Positions 7,460 through 14,733 of a stretch of 64,000 nucleotides of DNA are shown one piece after another. Made by a program: the position numbers and the translations under genes. A model generated the notes under the pieces. That model did not search any database. It was given only the letters and a program-made list of their open reading frames with translations, and was not told where the DNA came from. Origin of the DNA: Methanosarcinales archaeon (GTDB lineage Archaea; Halobacteriota; Methanosarcinia; Methanosarcinales; Methanoperedenaceae); contig CAJPFJ010000011.1 of assembly GCA_905339155.1 (NCBI GenBank), positions 1 to 64,000 of the forward strand. Direction: 5' to 3'. How positions within the stretch are numbered: the first letter of the stretch is position 1; each line of letters begins with the position of its first letter.

Positions 7460-9754
7460 ATGAGCGACGATGAAATGGTTATGGAAGGACTTGTATCAAG
7501 AAAAGATCTGGAGCAAACATATAAAAAAAATAATGTTAAATATATTTATAAAAAAATTGTAAAGCAGGATCTTGAACCTTATATCGCAGATGGTTGGGAA
7601 AAAATAAATAGCAAAAATAAAGAATTTTTAAAATTACGAAAATTAAAAGATTTTGCCTCAGTTTTTGAAGATGAAGTTTGGTGTATTCTTTATAAAATGG
7701 GATTCGACGAGATGAATAAAGATCATAATTTTTCAATCCTGAGAAAAGGGTCGAATCTCAGTAAACAAATTGATGTATTCGCTAGAGATGATCAATGTAT
7801 TTGTGTTGTAGAATGCAAAGCGGCTGAAAAACCTCACACTAAACGATCTTTAGATAAAGATATTGACCAATTAGCGGGTATACATCATGAAATAAATCTA
7901 TCAATTTTTTCACATTATAAAAATTTAGGAAATAATAATAAATTTAAAATTATTTGGATTATTGCACTCAAAAATATTGATATTAGTGAAAATGATAGAG
8001 AACGTGCAAAATCAGCAAATATCAAAGTAATTGATGAATCAATGATAAACTATTATTCAAATCTTTCAACTCACTTCGGTCGTTCATCAAAGTATCAGTT
8101 TCTTGCAGATATGTTTCCAGGTAGAGATATTCCAGAATTAATTGAACCTGTTCCAGCCCTAAAAGGGAAGATGGGTAATACTGATTTTTACTCTTTTGTT
8201 ATTGAACCCGAAAAATTACTAAAAATTGCATATATTGCTCATAGGGCAAAAACCAACGAAGAGGATATCGATACCTATCAGAGGATGGCAAAAAAGAGTC
8301 GATTAAATAAGATAGCAGAATACATACAAAATAAAGGAATTTTTCCCACAAGTATTGTGATTAACATTGAGGCAGATAGGCCCATAAGGTTTGATCAAGC
8401 TGCTGGAATGGCGGGAAAAAATGCAATACTTGGGACTCTATATTTACCAAATAAATTCAAAACAGCATGGATTATAGATGGGCAGCATAGATTATTTGCT
8501 TATTCTAACTTACAAGAGGCACAGACTGCCACACTTCCTGTGATAGCTTTCGAAAATTTAGATTCTGATGTGCAAGCAAAATTATTTGTTGACATTAATG
8601 GGGAACAGGTAAAGGTCCCAAAAAATCTACTAAGTGACTTATATTCAACGATACATTGGAATTCAACAAATCCAAAGGATAGATTATTAGCTTTAACATC
8701 TCGACTTATTAAAGAATTAAATGACTGGCCAAAATCACCTCTTAGAGATAGAATAATTAATATTGAAGGCCATAAGACTAAGACTAGAAGTTTAACATTG
8801 ACGGCAATTACAACGGAAATGAATAAATCTCGAATGCTAGGGTCTATTCATTCCAATAAGGCAAAAGATATAACCCCAGGCCCTTTATTTCAAGAAGATT
8901 TAGATTCATCATTAATAAAAGCCAGAGATATTATCTCCGGATATTATTCAATTTATTTAAATAATGAAAAAGTTAGAAAACAATGGGATTTTGGAAGTGA
9001 AGAGGGGGGATATATCTGTACGAATCAGGGAATTATTTCAACTCTTAGAGTTTTGAAAGCGATTTTAGATCATTTAGAAAATAAAGACCATATTGAGGTT
9101 AGAAAAATAAATACAAACGAATTGTTAAATAAGATTGAAAAATATGTATCTCCAATAATTACACATTTAGCCGAAGCCTCTCCTAAAACACTTAAAGAAT
9201 TTAGAGAACAATACGGAGAAGGTGGATATAAGTCAAGCACTTTCGCATTATTCAGAAAGATAAATGAAGTATTTCCCAATTTTGAGCCATCTGGTTTTCA
9301 GGAATATTTAAAACAGGTTGACACGTCAACTAACACCGAAGCCTATGAGTATCTATTAAAAATTGAGTTAATGATTCAGAAACACGTTGTTAGTTCATTG
9401 AAATTGAAATATGGAGATGATTATTCTCAATGGTGGCATCACGGTGTAAAAGACACAATAAAGACTAGTGCAATGGCGCACGCTACACAAGAAGGGGAAT
9501 ATAAATATTTTGAAAAATATATTTATTTAATAAATTTAAAGGAGATAATAGAAGATAATTGGGATATTTTTGGAGAAACTTATACTATTGATGCTAAACC
9601 TTCAGAAAGCAAGAAAAAAAGATTGGATTGGTATACAAAGGTAAATAGCATTAGAAATAAAGTTGATCATCCTCCAAAAGGCGGTGTCACTGATGAGCAA
9701 CTTGAATACGTTATTAAAATCTATAATGAATTGATGCCCAAATTAGAAATTTAA
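7460..9754 (+). CDS. PD-(D/E)XK + DGQHR (DndB-like) + HEPN-like protein
   Basis: A 764-residue multidomain protein, probably for defence. Residues about 65-170 look like a Mrr/PD-(D/E)XK nuclease: FEDEVW helix, then QIDVFARDD with Asp105, and CVVECKAAE with Glu118-x-Lys120. The centre holds the family-defining DGQHR at 340-344 (WIIDGQHRLFAYS) followed by VDINGEQVKVPKNL, as in DndB/DGQHR proteins with a ParB-like fold. The last ~90 residues carry SIRNKVDHPP, an R-x4-H motif (Arg732, His737) typical of HEPN RNases. The coding sequence is strikingly AT-rich compared with its neighbours, suggesting transfer. A Dam-type methylase follows 24 bases later. No dndCDE, dpd or brx genes are near. The domain calls are by eye; the function is inferred. 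Confidence 0.85.
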   Translation: MSDDEMVMEGLVSRKDLEQTYKKNNVKYIYKKIVKQDLEPYIADGWEKINSKNKEFLKLRKLKDFASVFEDEVWCILYKMGFDEMNKDHNFSILRKGSNLSKQIDVFARDDQCICVVECKAAEKPHTKRSLDKDIDQLAGIHHEINLSIFSHYKNLGNNNKFKIIWIIALKNIDISENDRERAKSANIKVIDESMINYYSNLSTHFGRSSKYQFLADMFPGRDIPELIEPVPALKGKMGNTDFYSFVIEPEKLLKIAYIAHRAKTNEEDIDTYQRMAKKSRLNKIAEYIQNKGIFPTSIVINIEADRPIRFDQAAGMAGKNAILGTLYLPNKFKTAWIIDGQHRLFAYSNLQEAQTATLPVIAFENLDSDVQAKLFVDINGEQVKVPKNLLSDLYSTIHWNSTNPKDRLLALTSRLIKELNDWPKSPLRDRIINIEGHKTKTRSLTLTAITTEMNKSRMLGSIHSNKAKDITPGPLFQEDLDSSLIKARDIISGYYSIYLNNEKVRKQWDFGSEEGGYICTNQGIISTLRVLKAILDHLENKDHIEVRKINTNELLNKIEKYVSPIITHLAEASPKTLKEFREQYGEGGYKSSTFALFRKINEVFPNFEPSGFQEYLKQVDTSTNTEAYEYLLKIELMIQKHVVSSLKLKYGDDYSQWWHHGVKDTIKTSAMAHATQEGEYKYFEKYIYLINLKEIIEDNWDIFGETYTIDAKPSESKKKRLDWYTKVNSIRNKVDHPPKGGVTDEQLEYVIKIYNELMPKLEI

Positions 9755-9778
9755 GTTGACTAAGAGGAAAAAACATAA

Positions 9779-10606
9779 ATGAATTCAATTCAGGACATTA
9801 AACCATTCCTACGTTGGGCAGGAGGAAAAACACGGGTAGCCAATTTTTTAGAAGAACACTTACCTCCAAATTTTACAAATGGTAATAGATATTATGAACC
9901 CTTCCTAGGAGCTGGAAGTCTATTTTTTCGTTTAAATCCTATAAATGCAACTTTATCTGATAATAATAAAAATTTAATTGAATGTTATAAAGCAGTTCAA
10001 GAACATCCAAAATTAATTGCAAAATATCTTAAACAACATTTATCGAATAACTGTAAAGACTATTATTATAAGATGAGAGATAAATATAATGACTCTTCCC
10101 CCTCAATTGTTAAAGCTGCTCTTTTTATTTATTTGAATAAAACATGTTTTAATGGAATTTGGAGAGTAAATAAAAAGGGTCAATTTAATGTCCCTTATGG
10201 TTATAAAGAACATCCATCTTTGCCTACAAGAGATGGTTTGGTAAATTTATCTAATGCATTGTCAAAAGCAGACGTTGTCCATCGGGATTACAAAGATATA
10301 ATCAAATATGCAGAAAAAGGAGATTTTGTCTATTTTGACCCGCCATATCCTCCTCTGAATGGAACTTCTTATTTCACAAATTATACAATGGAAGGCTTTG
10401 ATAAAAATGATCATGCTGAATTAGCTTCCTTAGCCAATATATTAGATAAAAATGGATGCAATCTCATGATTTCAAATGCAGATATTCCTTTTATTAGATC
10501 TCTGTATGAGGGCAAATTCATTTTACATGAACTTGATGTAATACGATTTATAAGGGCAGATGGAAAGAGATACAAAGTTCAAGAACTTGTTATTACAAAC
10601 TATTAG
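9779..10606 (+). CDS. dam: Dam-family DNA adenine-N6 methyltransferase
   Basis: A 275-residue D12-class (MboIA/Dam/M.EcoRV-like) adenine methyltransferase. It starts KPFLRWAGGK, the hallmark N-terminus, has the SAM-binding motif EPFLGAGS at 40-47 and catalytic motif IV DPPYPP from 187. KTCFNGIWRVN... at about 120-135 is the usual target-recognition/FNGxxRxN region. Its length is normal for the family. It follows the nuclease/DGQHR gene by 24 bases on the same strand and shares its low GC, so the two probably form one operon in which this enzyme protects host DNA. The target sequence cannot be read from the gene. Confidence 0.93.
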   Translation: MNSIQDIKPFLRWAGGKTRVANFLEEHLPPNFTNGNRYYEPFLGAGSLFFRLNPINATLSDNNKNLIECYKAVQEHPKLIAKYLKQHLSNNCKDYYYKMRDKYNDSSPSIVKAALFIYLNKTCFNGIWRVNKKGQFNVPYGYKEHPSLPTRDGLVNLSNALSKADVVHRDYKDIIKYAEKGDFVYFDPPYPPLNGTSYFTNYTMEGFDKNDHAELASLANILDKNGCNLMISNADIPFIRSLYEGKFILHELDVIRFIRADGKRYKVQELVITNY

Positions 10607-10833
10607 GTATTATGTATATTGGAATAAGTCATCTATGCATTACATATTTTTTGCATTCCATTTCTATATAATAAACTACTCCCCCTTTTTTCATTCAGGA
10701 AACTCCTTTGATATCGCCTTTGACAATGAGGAGGGCATTTTGAAAGTTCACTGTACTGATTTAATCTAAGCTTAATCTGTTGTTTCCACGTTTTTCTATT
10801 TCCAGCGTGTTACAATGCAGAGGGTGGCTGTGA

Positions 10834-10956
10834 GGACATGGGGCGCGCCGCCCTTGGGATTTCTTGAGAGCAGCGGTTCGAATTCAATCAATGTTATCTT
10901 GTCAAAATAAACTCTTGTTACAGTTTTGATTCATGTCGGTTGCTTCGGGAGCATGA
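10834..10956. repeat. direct repeat, unit 1 (GC-rich, ~125 bp)
   Basis: A stretch beginning GACATGGGGCGCGCCGCC and ending TCATGTCGGTTGCTTCGGGA plus a few bases. It recurs with moderate divergence at 11091-11216 in the same orientation, about 260 bases further on. The 227 bases between the Dam gene and this repeat (10607-10833) hold no gene I can support. Frames on either strand here are repeat shadows. Confidence 0.65.
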
Positions 10957-11009
10957 CACCGGTCGATACTGTTGTATTCTTAGTAGTTTCAAATCGCCAG
11001 AGCTCTTTA

Positions 11010-11115
11010 TTTTCGCTGAAACCTCGGCGCGCATCGACTCGCTTGATTTCCGACGCGTCACAGCGGACATAACCCCGGGGCGGCTTTTGATGACATGGGG
11101 ACGCGCAGCCTGGTG
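11010..11115. repeat. GC-rich interspersed repeat, copy b
   Basis: The core reads (plus strand) CGCTGAAACCTCGGCGCGCA, TCGACTCGCTTGATTTCCG, then a GCGG...CCCCGGGGCGG block and GACATGGGGACGCG. Related copies occur at 12018-12060 and 12660-12762 in the same orientation, and at 24166-24280 and 24977-25055 inverted. The copies bracket small toxin-antitoxin-like gene pairs. It is non-coding in all copies, with mismatches and short indels. Confidence 0.65.
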
Positions 11116-11216
11116 ATTTCATGAAAGCTGCGGTTCGAATCCCGTGAATCCTGTTATCAGTTCAAAATGGACTGTTGCTCTGGTTTTGAATTCATGTCGG
11201 TTGCTTCGGAGCATGT
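11091..11216. repeat. direct repeat, unit 2 (GC-rich, ~125 bp)
   Basis: Second copy of the 10834-10956 unit: TGACATGGGGACGCGCAGCC ... GCGGTTCGAATCCCG ... TTCATGTCGGTTGCTTCGGA. The GGTTCGAATCC inside it resembles a tRNA T-arm but has no tRNA context around it. Downstream, 11217-11342 holds no gene. Confidence 0.65.
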
Positions 11217-11342
11217 TGGCGCCAGGAATATAATATTATAAAAGTAATATATTTATGGCACTTTTCACAAGGGCGCAAAGCAGAAGTACATTTTCTATGA
11301 AATATTTGCGCAAAAATGGGATTTTATGTTTGAAATAAAAGG

Positions 11343-11738
11343 TCAATCGCTAAAGCAAAAATCCTCTTCTTTTCTGAAATTTATCTCAAAATTTTTAAAG
11401 ATATCAAGCCTGCCCAGTAAGTTTGGTACTTCAGACAATGCAAAAGCTACTCTTGTTCCAACTTCCCTTCCGTTCATCGTTAAAGGTATTTTATGCACAT
11501 AAGCGATTATTTCTCCTGCTATTCCCCGGAAAACCTTCGCTTCCCCCTGTTCAACGTCCAAGCCCATTATATCACCTATTCTTTTCGAAAGGATCGTTAT
11601 ATCGGCTCCGGAATCAACAAACATGCTGAGTTCGAAAGGCTCTCCTGTAGCATCTTTCAATCCTACCTTCGCTATTGGTCTATAAACAATGCCAAGGCTC
11701 GACGAATTTTCCTTTGCGAACTTGAAACATTTTTTCAA
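11343..11738 (-). CDS. clan AA (retropepsin-like) aspartic protease
   Basis: A 131-residue single-domain aspartic protease-like protein. The active-site motif is MFVDSGADITILS, with Asp42-Ser-Gly44 in the place of the usual DTG/DSG, followed by a hydrophobic-Gly motif (NLLGRLDIF) typical of retropepsin-like clan AA members. Like retropepsins it would have to dimerise. It overlaps the stop of the upstream DUF5678-like gene by 4 bases, a coupling seen in many archaeal and bacterial pairs of these two families. Whether the pair acts as a toxin-antitoxin unit is not established. It sits between repeat copies at 11010-11216 and 12018. Confidence 0.85.
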   Translation of the reverse strand: MKKCFKFAKENSSSLGIVYRPIAKVGLKDATGEPFELSMFVDSGADITILSKRIGDIMGLDVEQGEAKVFRGIAGEIIAYVHKIPLTMNGREVGTRVAFALSEVPNLLGRLDIFKNFEINFRKEEDFCFSD

Positions 11739-11938
11739 AGGATCAAAGCCTCCTTTCCCGGAACCTGACCTAAGAAAACAATTTTTTTAGGGAATTTATC
11801 TTTTGCTTCTTGATAGACTTTCTTTACATCTTTACCATGAGATATTATTTTGTCTTCAATTATGGCAACATACTCCCCTTCATATTTAGAAATCATTTCT
11901 GCAAGGTTTACTCTGAAATATTCTAAAGCATCTTTCAT
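11735..11938 (-). CDS. DUF5678-like small protein
   Basis: A 67-residue protein with the pattern YEGEYVAIIEDKIISHGKD, then a helix (VKKVYQEAKDKFPKK) and a final strand (VFLGQVPGKEALIL). This matches DUF5678, small proteins that commonly precede clan AA aspartic proteases. It overlaps the protease gene by 4 bases. The role is unknown; an inhibitor, antitoxin or substrate-like partner of the protease is a reasonable guess. Confidence 0.8.
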   Translation of the reverse strand: MKDALEYFRVNLAEMISKYEGEYVAIIEDKIISHGKDVKKVYQEAKDKFPKKIVFLGQVPGKEALIL

Positions 11939-12017
11939 ACTATTGATTTTAGTAGAATGACTTAAAAGCTTTCCGATGTTAAAATTCTGTAGAATTCTCA
12001 GGTTGCATTTTTGTGAC

Positions 12018-12060
12018 AGAAACCTCGGCGCTCATCGACTCTCTTGATTTCCGGCGCGTA
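12018..12060. repeat. GC-rich interspersed repeat, short copy c
   Basis: AAACCTCGGCGCTCATCGAC, then TCTCTTGATTTCCGGCGCG. It is a truncated copy of the repeat at 11010, lying between the DUF5678/protease pair and the RelE-type TA. Confidence 0.6.
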
Positions 12061-12127
12061 ATGAAATGGACCTGCTTTGAAATGGATTTATTTAAATAGT
12101 AAGGCACACAAGAAATACCATGATAAA

Positions 12128-12346
12128 ATGATGAACAAAATGGTTACTCTTGATAAAGTTCTCGAAGAAACAGAACATTTAGAATTTGATGATCGGGAGT
12201 ATCTATTAAATATTCTTTCTAAAAGACAAATTGAGTTAAGAAGGATCGAAATATCTAAACGGGTAAAAGAAGCATTGAAGGCTTACAAAGAGGGAAATGT
12301 AAAGAGCGGGAAGCTTAATGAGCTATGGAAAGACCTGAATGATTGA
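12128..12346 (+). CDS. antitoxin of RelE-type module
   Basis: A charged helical protein of about 72 residues from ATG 12128 (89 if read from ATG 12077). I prefer the internal start because an AT-rich TTTATTTAAAT at 12085-12095 looks like the TATA box, placing the transcript start near 12118. It contains HLEFDDREYLLNILSKRQIE and VKSGKLNELWKDL, a pattern of archaeal addiction-module antitoxins. It overlaps the toxin gene by 8 bases. Its 3' part is duplicated in a broken chimera at 25140-25330. Confidence 0.8.
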   Translation: MMNKMVTLDKVLEETEHLEFDDREYLLNILSKRQIELRRIEISKRVKEALKAYKEGNVKSGKLNELWKDLND

Positions 12347-12614
12347 ACTTATATGGGATGAAAAGTTTAAAAGATTATTTAAAAAGTGGAGCCAGAAACA
12401 TCCTGATTTAATGGAGCAATTCAGGAATAAAATGGAATTATTTGTGATTGATCCTTTTCATCCATCATTGAAAACACATAGCTTAAGCGGCATCCTAAAA
12501 GGATCCTGGGCAATGCGAATAAATTATGAACAAAGGTTGATATTTAGATTCGTGGATAAAGAAAAAAAGAAGGTCTTGCTGATAGATTTAGGAACACATA
12601 ATGAAGTGTACTAA
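12339..12614 (+). CDS. RelE/YafQ-type mRNA interferase toxin
   Basis: A 91-residue RelE-superfamily toxin: IWDEKFKRLFKKWSQKHPDL at the N-terminus, then LKTHSLSGILKGSWAMRINY and QRLIFRFVD, the characteristic 'H-L-G-l-kg-w--Ri---yR-iy' core of YafQ/HigB/RelE toxins, and a terminal LLIDLGTHNEVY with His and Tyr near the end. It overlaps its antitoxin by 8 bases. A deleted copy of the same gene survives at 25060-25147. Confidence 0.88.
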   Translation: MIELIWDEKFKRLFKKWSQKHPDLMEQFRNKMELFVIDPFHPSLKTHSLSGILKGSWAMRINYEQRLIFRFVDKEKKKVLLIDLGTHNEVY

Positions 12615-12659
12615 CATTAAGTGGACACACTTCCATATTAAACCATTTCAAATCGCTAA

Positions 12660-12762
12660 AAATCTTTTTTCTCTGAAATCTCGGCGCGCATCGACTCTGC
12701 TGATTCCCCGGCGCGGCTTTTGATGACATGGGGACGCGCCGCCTGGTGATTTCATGAAAGCT
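12660..12762. repeat. GC-rich interspersed repeat, copy d
   Basis: Plus strand: CTCTGAAATCTCGGCGCGCA ... CCGGCGCGGCTTTTGATGAC ... GGGGACGCGCCGCCTGG. It closes the TA cassette on the right. The following sequence at about 12860-12910 (AAGCAAACGGCATCGATATC and on) is similar, inverted, to 24105-24155, so the homologous segment extends well beyond the GC-rich core. No gene is seen from 12615 to 12988. Confidence 0.6.
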
Positions 12763-12988
12763 GCGATTTTGGGTAACCACACCTATGCTCTCTTTTTATA
12801 ACCAAAAAACCATACTGACATCATACCCCAATTAGCAACAATCGAACCATCCTTATCCTAAAAGCAAACGGCATCGATATCTCCTCTCTTCCCGAAGACA
12901 AATGAGACATATCATAGTGCATATACATATCATCTGGATTGCTCATACCCCATATATTTTCACGGGGGATTATATACATAATGTGTAT

Positions 12989-13060
12989 AGTCCCGGGCGG
13001 ATTCGAACCGTCGTCTCCGGCTCCAAAGGCCAGAAGGATTGACCACTACCCTACGGGACT
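12989..13060 (-). tRNA. tRNA-Gln (anticodon TTG)
   Basis: A 72-base cloverleaf. The acceptor stem AGTCCCG pairs with CGGGACT, the D arm is present, the anticodon stem CTGGC/GCCGG closes the loop CTTTGGA (anticodon TTG), and the T arm carries GGTTCGAATCC. CCA is not encoded. No intron. Confidence 0.93.
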
Positions 13061-13103
13061 GAACCCTAAATCGTAACTAAACTACTTATTCTTTATGGGA
13101 ACT

Positions 13104-13583
13104 TCACAAGTATGCCCTTCTGAGCCTGTCCTTATGTTCCTTATACTTCCTTCTAAAAGATGCATCCTCAGTCATAATATCAACCTGCTGCCTGAGTTTC
13201 TGCTCAAGCTGGGCCTGTTTGCTTGAAAGATGTTCCTTGCACAAAAGGTTGGATGAATCTGATGAAAAATTCTGCATCCCTGCCATTATAACTGAAATTT
13301 TCCTATCAATTGGAGTAACAGTCCCGAAAGGCACAGGAGATCCGTTTTTCATTATCTTTTCAAGATCTTCATCAAATTTTGACACTTTCATGCCAACAGC
13401 TACAGATTCTCCCGGGCTTACCTCTTCCGATTTTATCTGCCATAACTTTTTATCGCCGGCAATGAATGTATCATTATATTCATGGTTAATGCCGCTCAAT
13501 ACACGCCATACGGATTTATTTTTGCTCTTATCGTAGGTTTCTTTTATGTTCCCCATCAAGGAACTTACGCTTTTTATCGCCAT
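13104..13583 (-). CDS. hypothetical protein coupled to AAA ATPase
   Basis: A 159-residue protein starting at the ATG that overlaps the stop of the upstream AAA ATPase gene (TAATG arrangement). An in-frame start at 13622 would extend it into the ATPase gene and is less likely. The sequence mixes a beta-rich first half (KLWQIKSEEVSPGESVAVGM) with a C-terminal coiled-coil-like basic helix (SSKQAQLEQKLRQQVDIMTE, then RRKYKEHKDRLRRAYL). No known domain is recognised. Tight coupling suggests it works with the ATPase, perhaps as adaptor or substrate-recognition partner. Confidence 0.75.
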   Translation of the reverse strand: MAIKSVSSLMGNIKETYDKSKNKSVWRVLSGINHEYNDTFIAGDKKLWQIKSEEVSPGESVAVGMKVSKFDEDLEKIMKNGSPVPFGTVTPIDRKISVIMAGMQNFSSDSSNLLCKEHLSSKQAQLEQKLRQQVDIMTEDASFRRKYKEHKDRLRRAYL

Positions 13584-14692
13584 TATGCGAACATACCTCT
13601 TGGCGGTTCTGATCTCTTGCAAAGCGATTCGGAAAGCGCGGCCTCAAAATGTGCCATCTTTACTTTGCCGCCTTTAAGGATGGCTTTATGCAATGCGTTC
13701 TTTAGCAACTTTTCGACAAGATCTCTTCCGGAGAAACCTGGTGTGAGTTTTGCGAGAGCCTCGATATCGACATCCTTTGCCAGTTTCTTCGGGAAAGTTG
13801 CAGTATAAAATTTCAATATTTCAACCCTTTCCTCAATTGTTGGCAGGGAAAATTCAATTTCCTCTTCAAAACGGCTGCGTATCGCGGAATCAAGCGTATG
13901 GAGCATATTTGTCGCTGCAATGGTGCATATCCCTTCATGCTCGTCTATTCCATCTAATTCAGTAAGGAGCGAATTGACTATTTCTGATACATCACCGCGG
14001 ATCTCCTGGTAATTCCTGTTGAGGGCTATAGCATCAAATTCATCGATGAATATAATGCACGGCGACATCTCGTCAGCTTTTTCATACAACTGGTGAATTT
14101 GTCGCGCCCCGTCGCCAACGTATTCTCCAATAAGTTTTGTGGCGCGAACTGGCAGGAAAGTAACATCAGTCGCATTGGCAAGTGCCTTTGCCATCATGGT
14201 TTTTCCTGTTCCTGCAGGTCCGTGGAACAAAATATTCCTGGGCACCCATGTCCCGAATTTCTCAGGGTTTGTAAGAAAACTCTCGATAAGCTTACATTTC
14301 TGTTTTGCTTTCTCCTGCCCTATGATATTCTTGAATGTGACTTCTTTTTTAATTTCAGGAACGAAGAAATCAGTCTCATAATCTTCAACTGTGAATTTTG
14401 TATTTTCCCCTATCTCAGAGTTATCAGGTTCAACTTCAATAACTTTAAAAGCAAAATCAGGGAACATTCTCCTGTCAAACAGGAAGTCTCCTTTTTTTAT
14501 TATGAATCCATTCCACTGCTCTCTTGCATAGAACTCAAAAACATCAAGCTCCGAGGTTTCCGGATATTCATGGAACATTCCTTTCAAGGGGTAACCGGCC
14601 GGTTTTACTGTTACCGTTTTTGCTCCCGTGCATTTAATGCCGGGTTCGTATTTTGCGCCTTTTTTATTATTTACCCGTTGTTTTGCTCGCAT
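13583..14692 (-). CDS. AAA-family ATPase
   Basis: A 369-residue single-module AAA ATPase. An N-terminal beta-rich domain (about 1-110) precedes the AAA core: Walker A GPAGTGKT at 158-165, Walker B IIFIDEFD at 213-220, sensor-1 ATN at 260-262, an arginine-finger region RSRFEEE from 272, and a C-terminal helical lid with GFSGRDLVEKLL. It resembles archaeal Cdc48/PAN relatives but has only one ATPase ring module and no PAN-type coiled coil, so an unfolding or remodelling role in an unknown complex is the safest call. Confidence 0.9.
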   Translation of the reverse strand: MRAKQRVNNKKGAKYEPGIKCTGAKTVTVKPAGYPLKGMFHEYPETSELDVFEFYAREQWNGFIIKKGDFLFDRRMFPDFAFKVIEVEPDNSEIGENTKFTVEDYETDFFVPEIKKEVTFKNIIGQEKAKQKCKLIESFLTNPEKFGTWVPRNILFHGPAGTGKTMMAKALANATDVTFLPVRATKLIGEYVGDGARQIHQLYEKADEMSPCIIFIDEFDAIALNRNYQEIRGDVSEIVNSLLTELDGIDEHEGICTIAATNMLHTLDSAIRSRFEEEIEFSLPTIEERVEILKFYTATFPKKLAKDVDIEALAKLTPGFSGRDLVEKLLKNALHKAILKGGKVKMAHFEAALSESLCKRSEPPRGMFA

Positions 14693-14733
14693 AATTCAAT
14701 TATTGTCACTCATCTATTAAACCATTACCCTGA

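Noticed and set aside
7460-10606. Dnd phosphorothioation or BREX system
   Set aside because: Only a DGQHR core is shared with DndB; no dndC/D/E, brxC, pglZ or dpd genes are in the flanks.
10931-11122. Small minus-strand ORF in the repeat zone
   Set aside because: It runs through two non-coding GC-rich repeats, has no ribosome-binding site, and its frame is not kept in other repeat copies.
11100-11150. tRNA fragment (GGTTCGAATCC T-arm-like sequence)
   Set aside because: No acceptor, D or anticodon arm can be built around it, and the parallel repeat copy at 10834 has a diverged version.
10834-12770. Repeat-bounded cassettes as an integron with attC sites
   Set aside because: The GC-rich repeats have no convincing paired core sites of the GTTRRRY/RYYYAAC type, vary in length, and no integron integrase is in the window.
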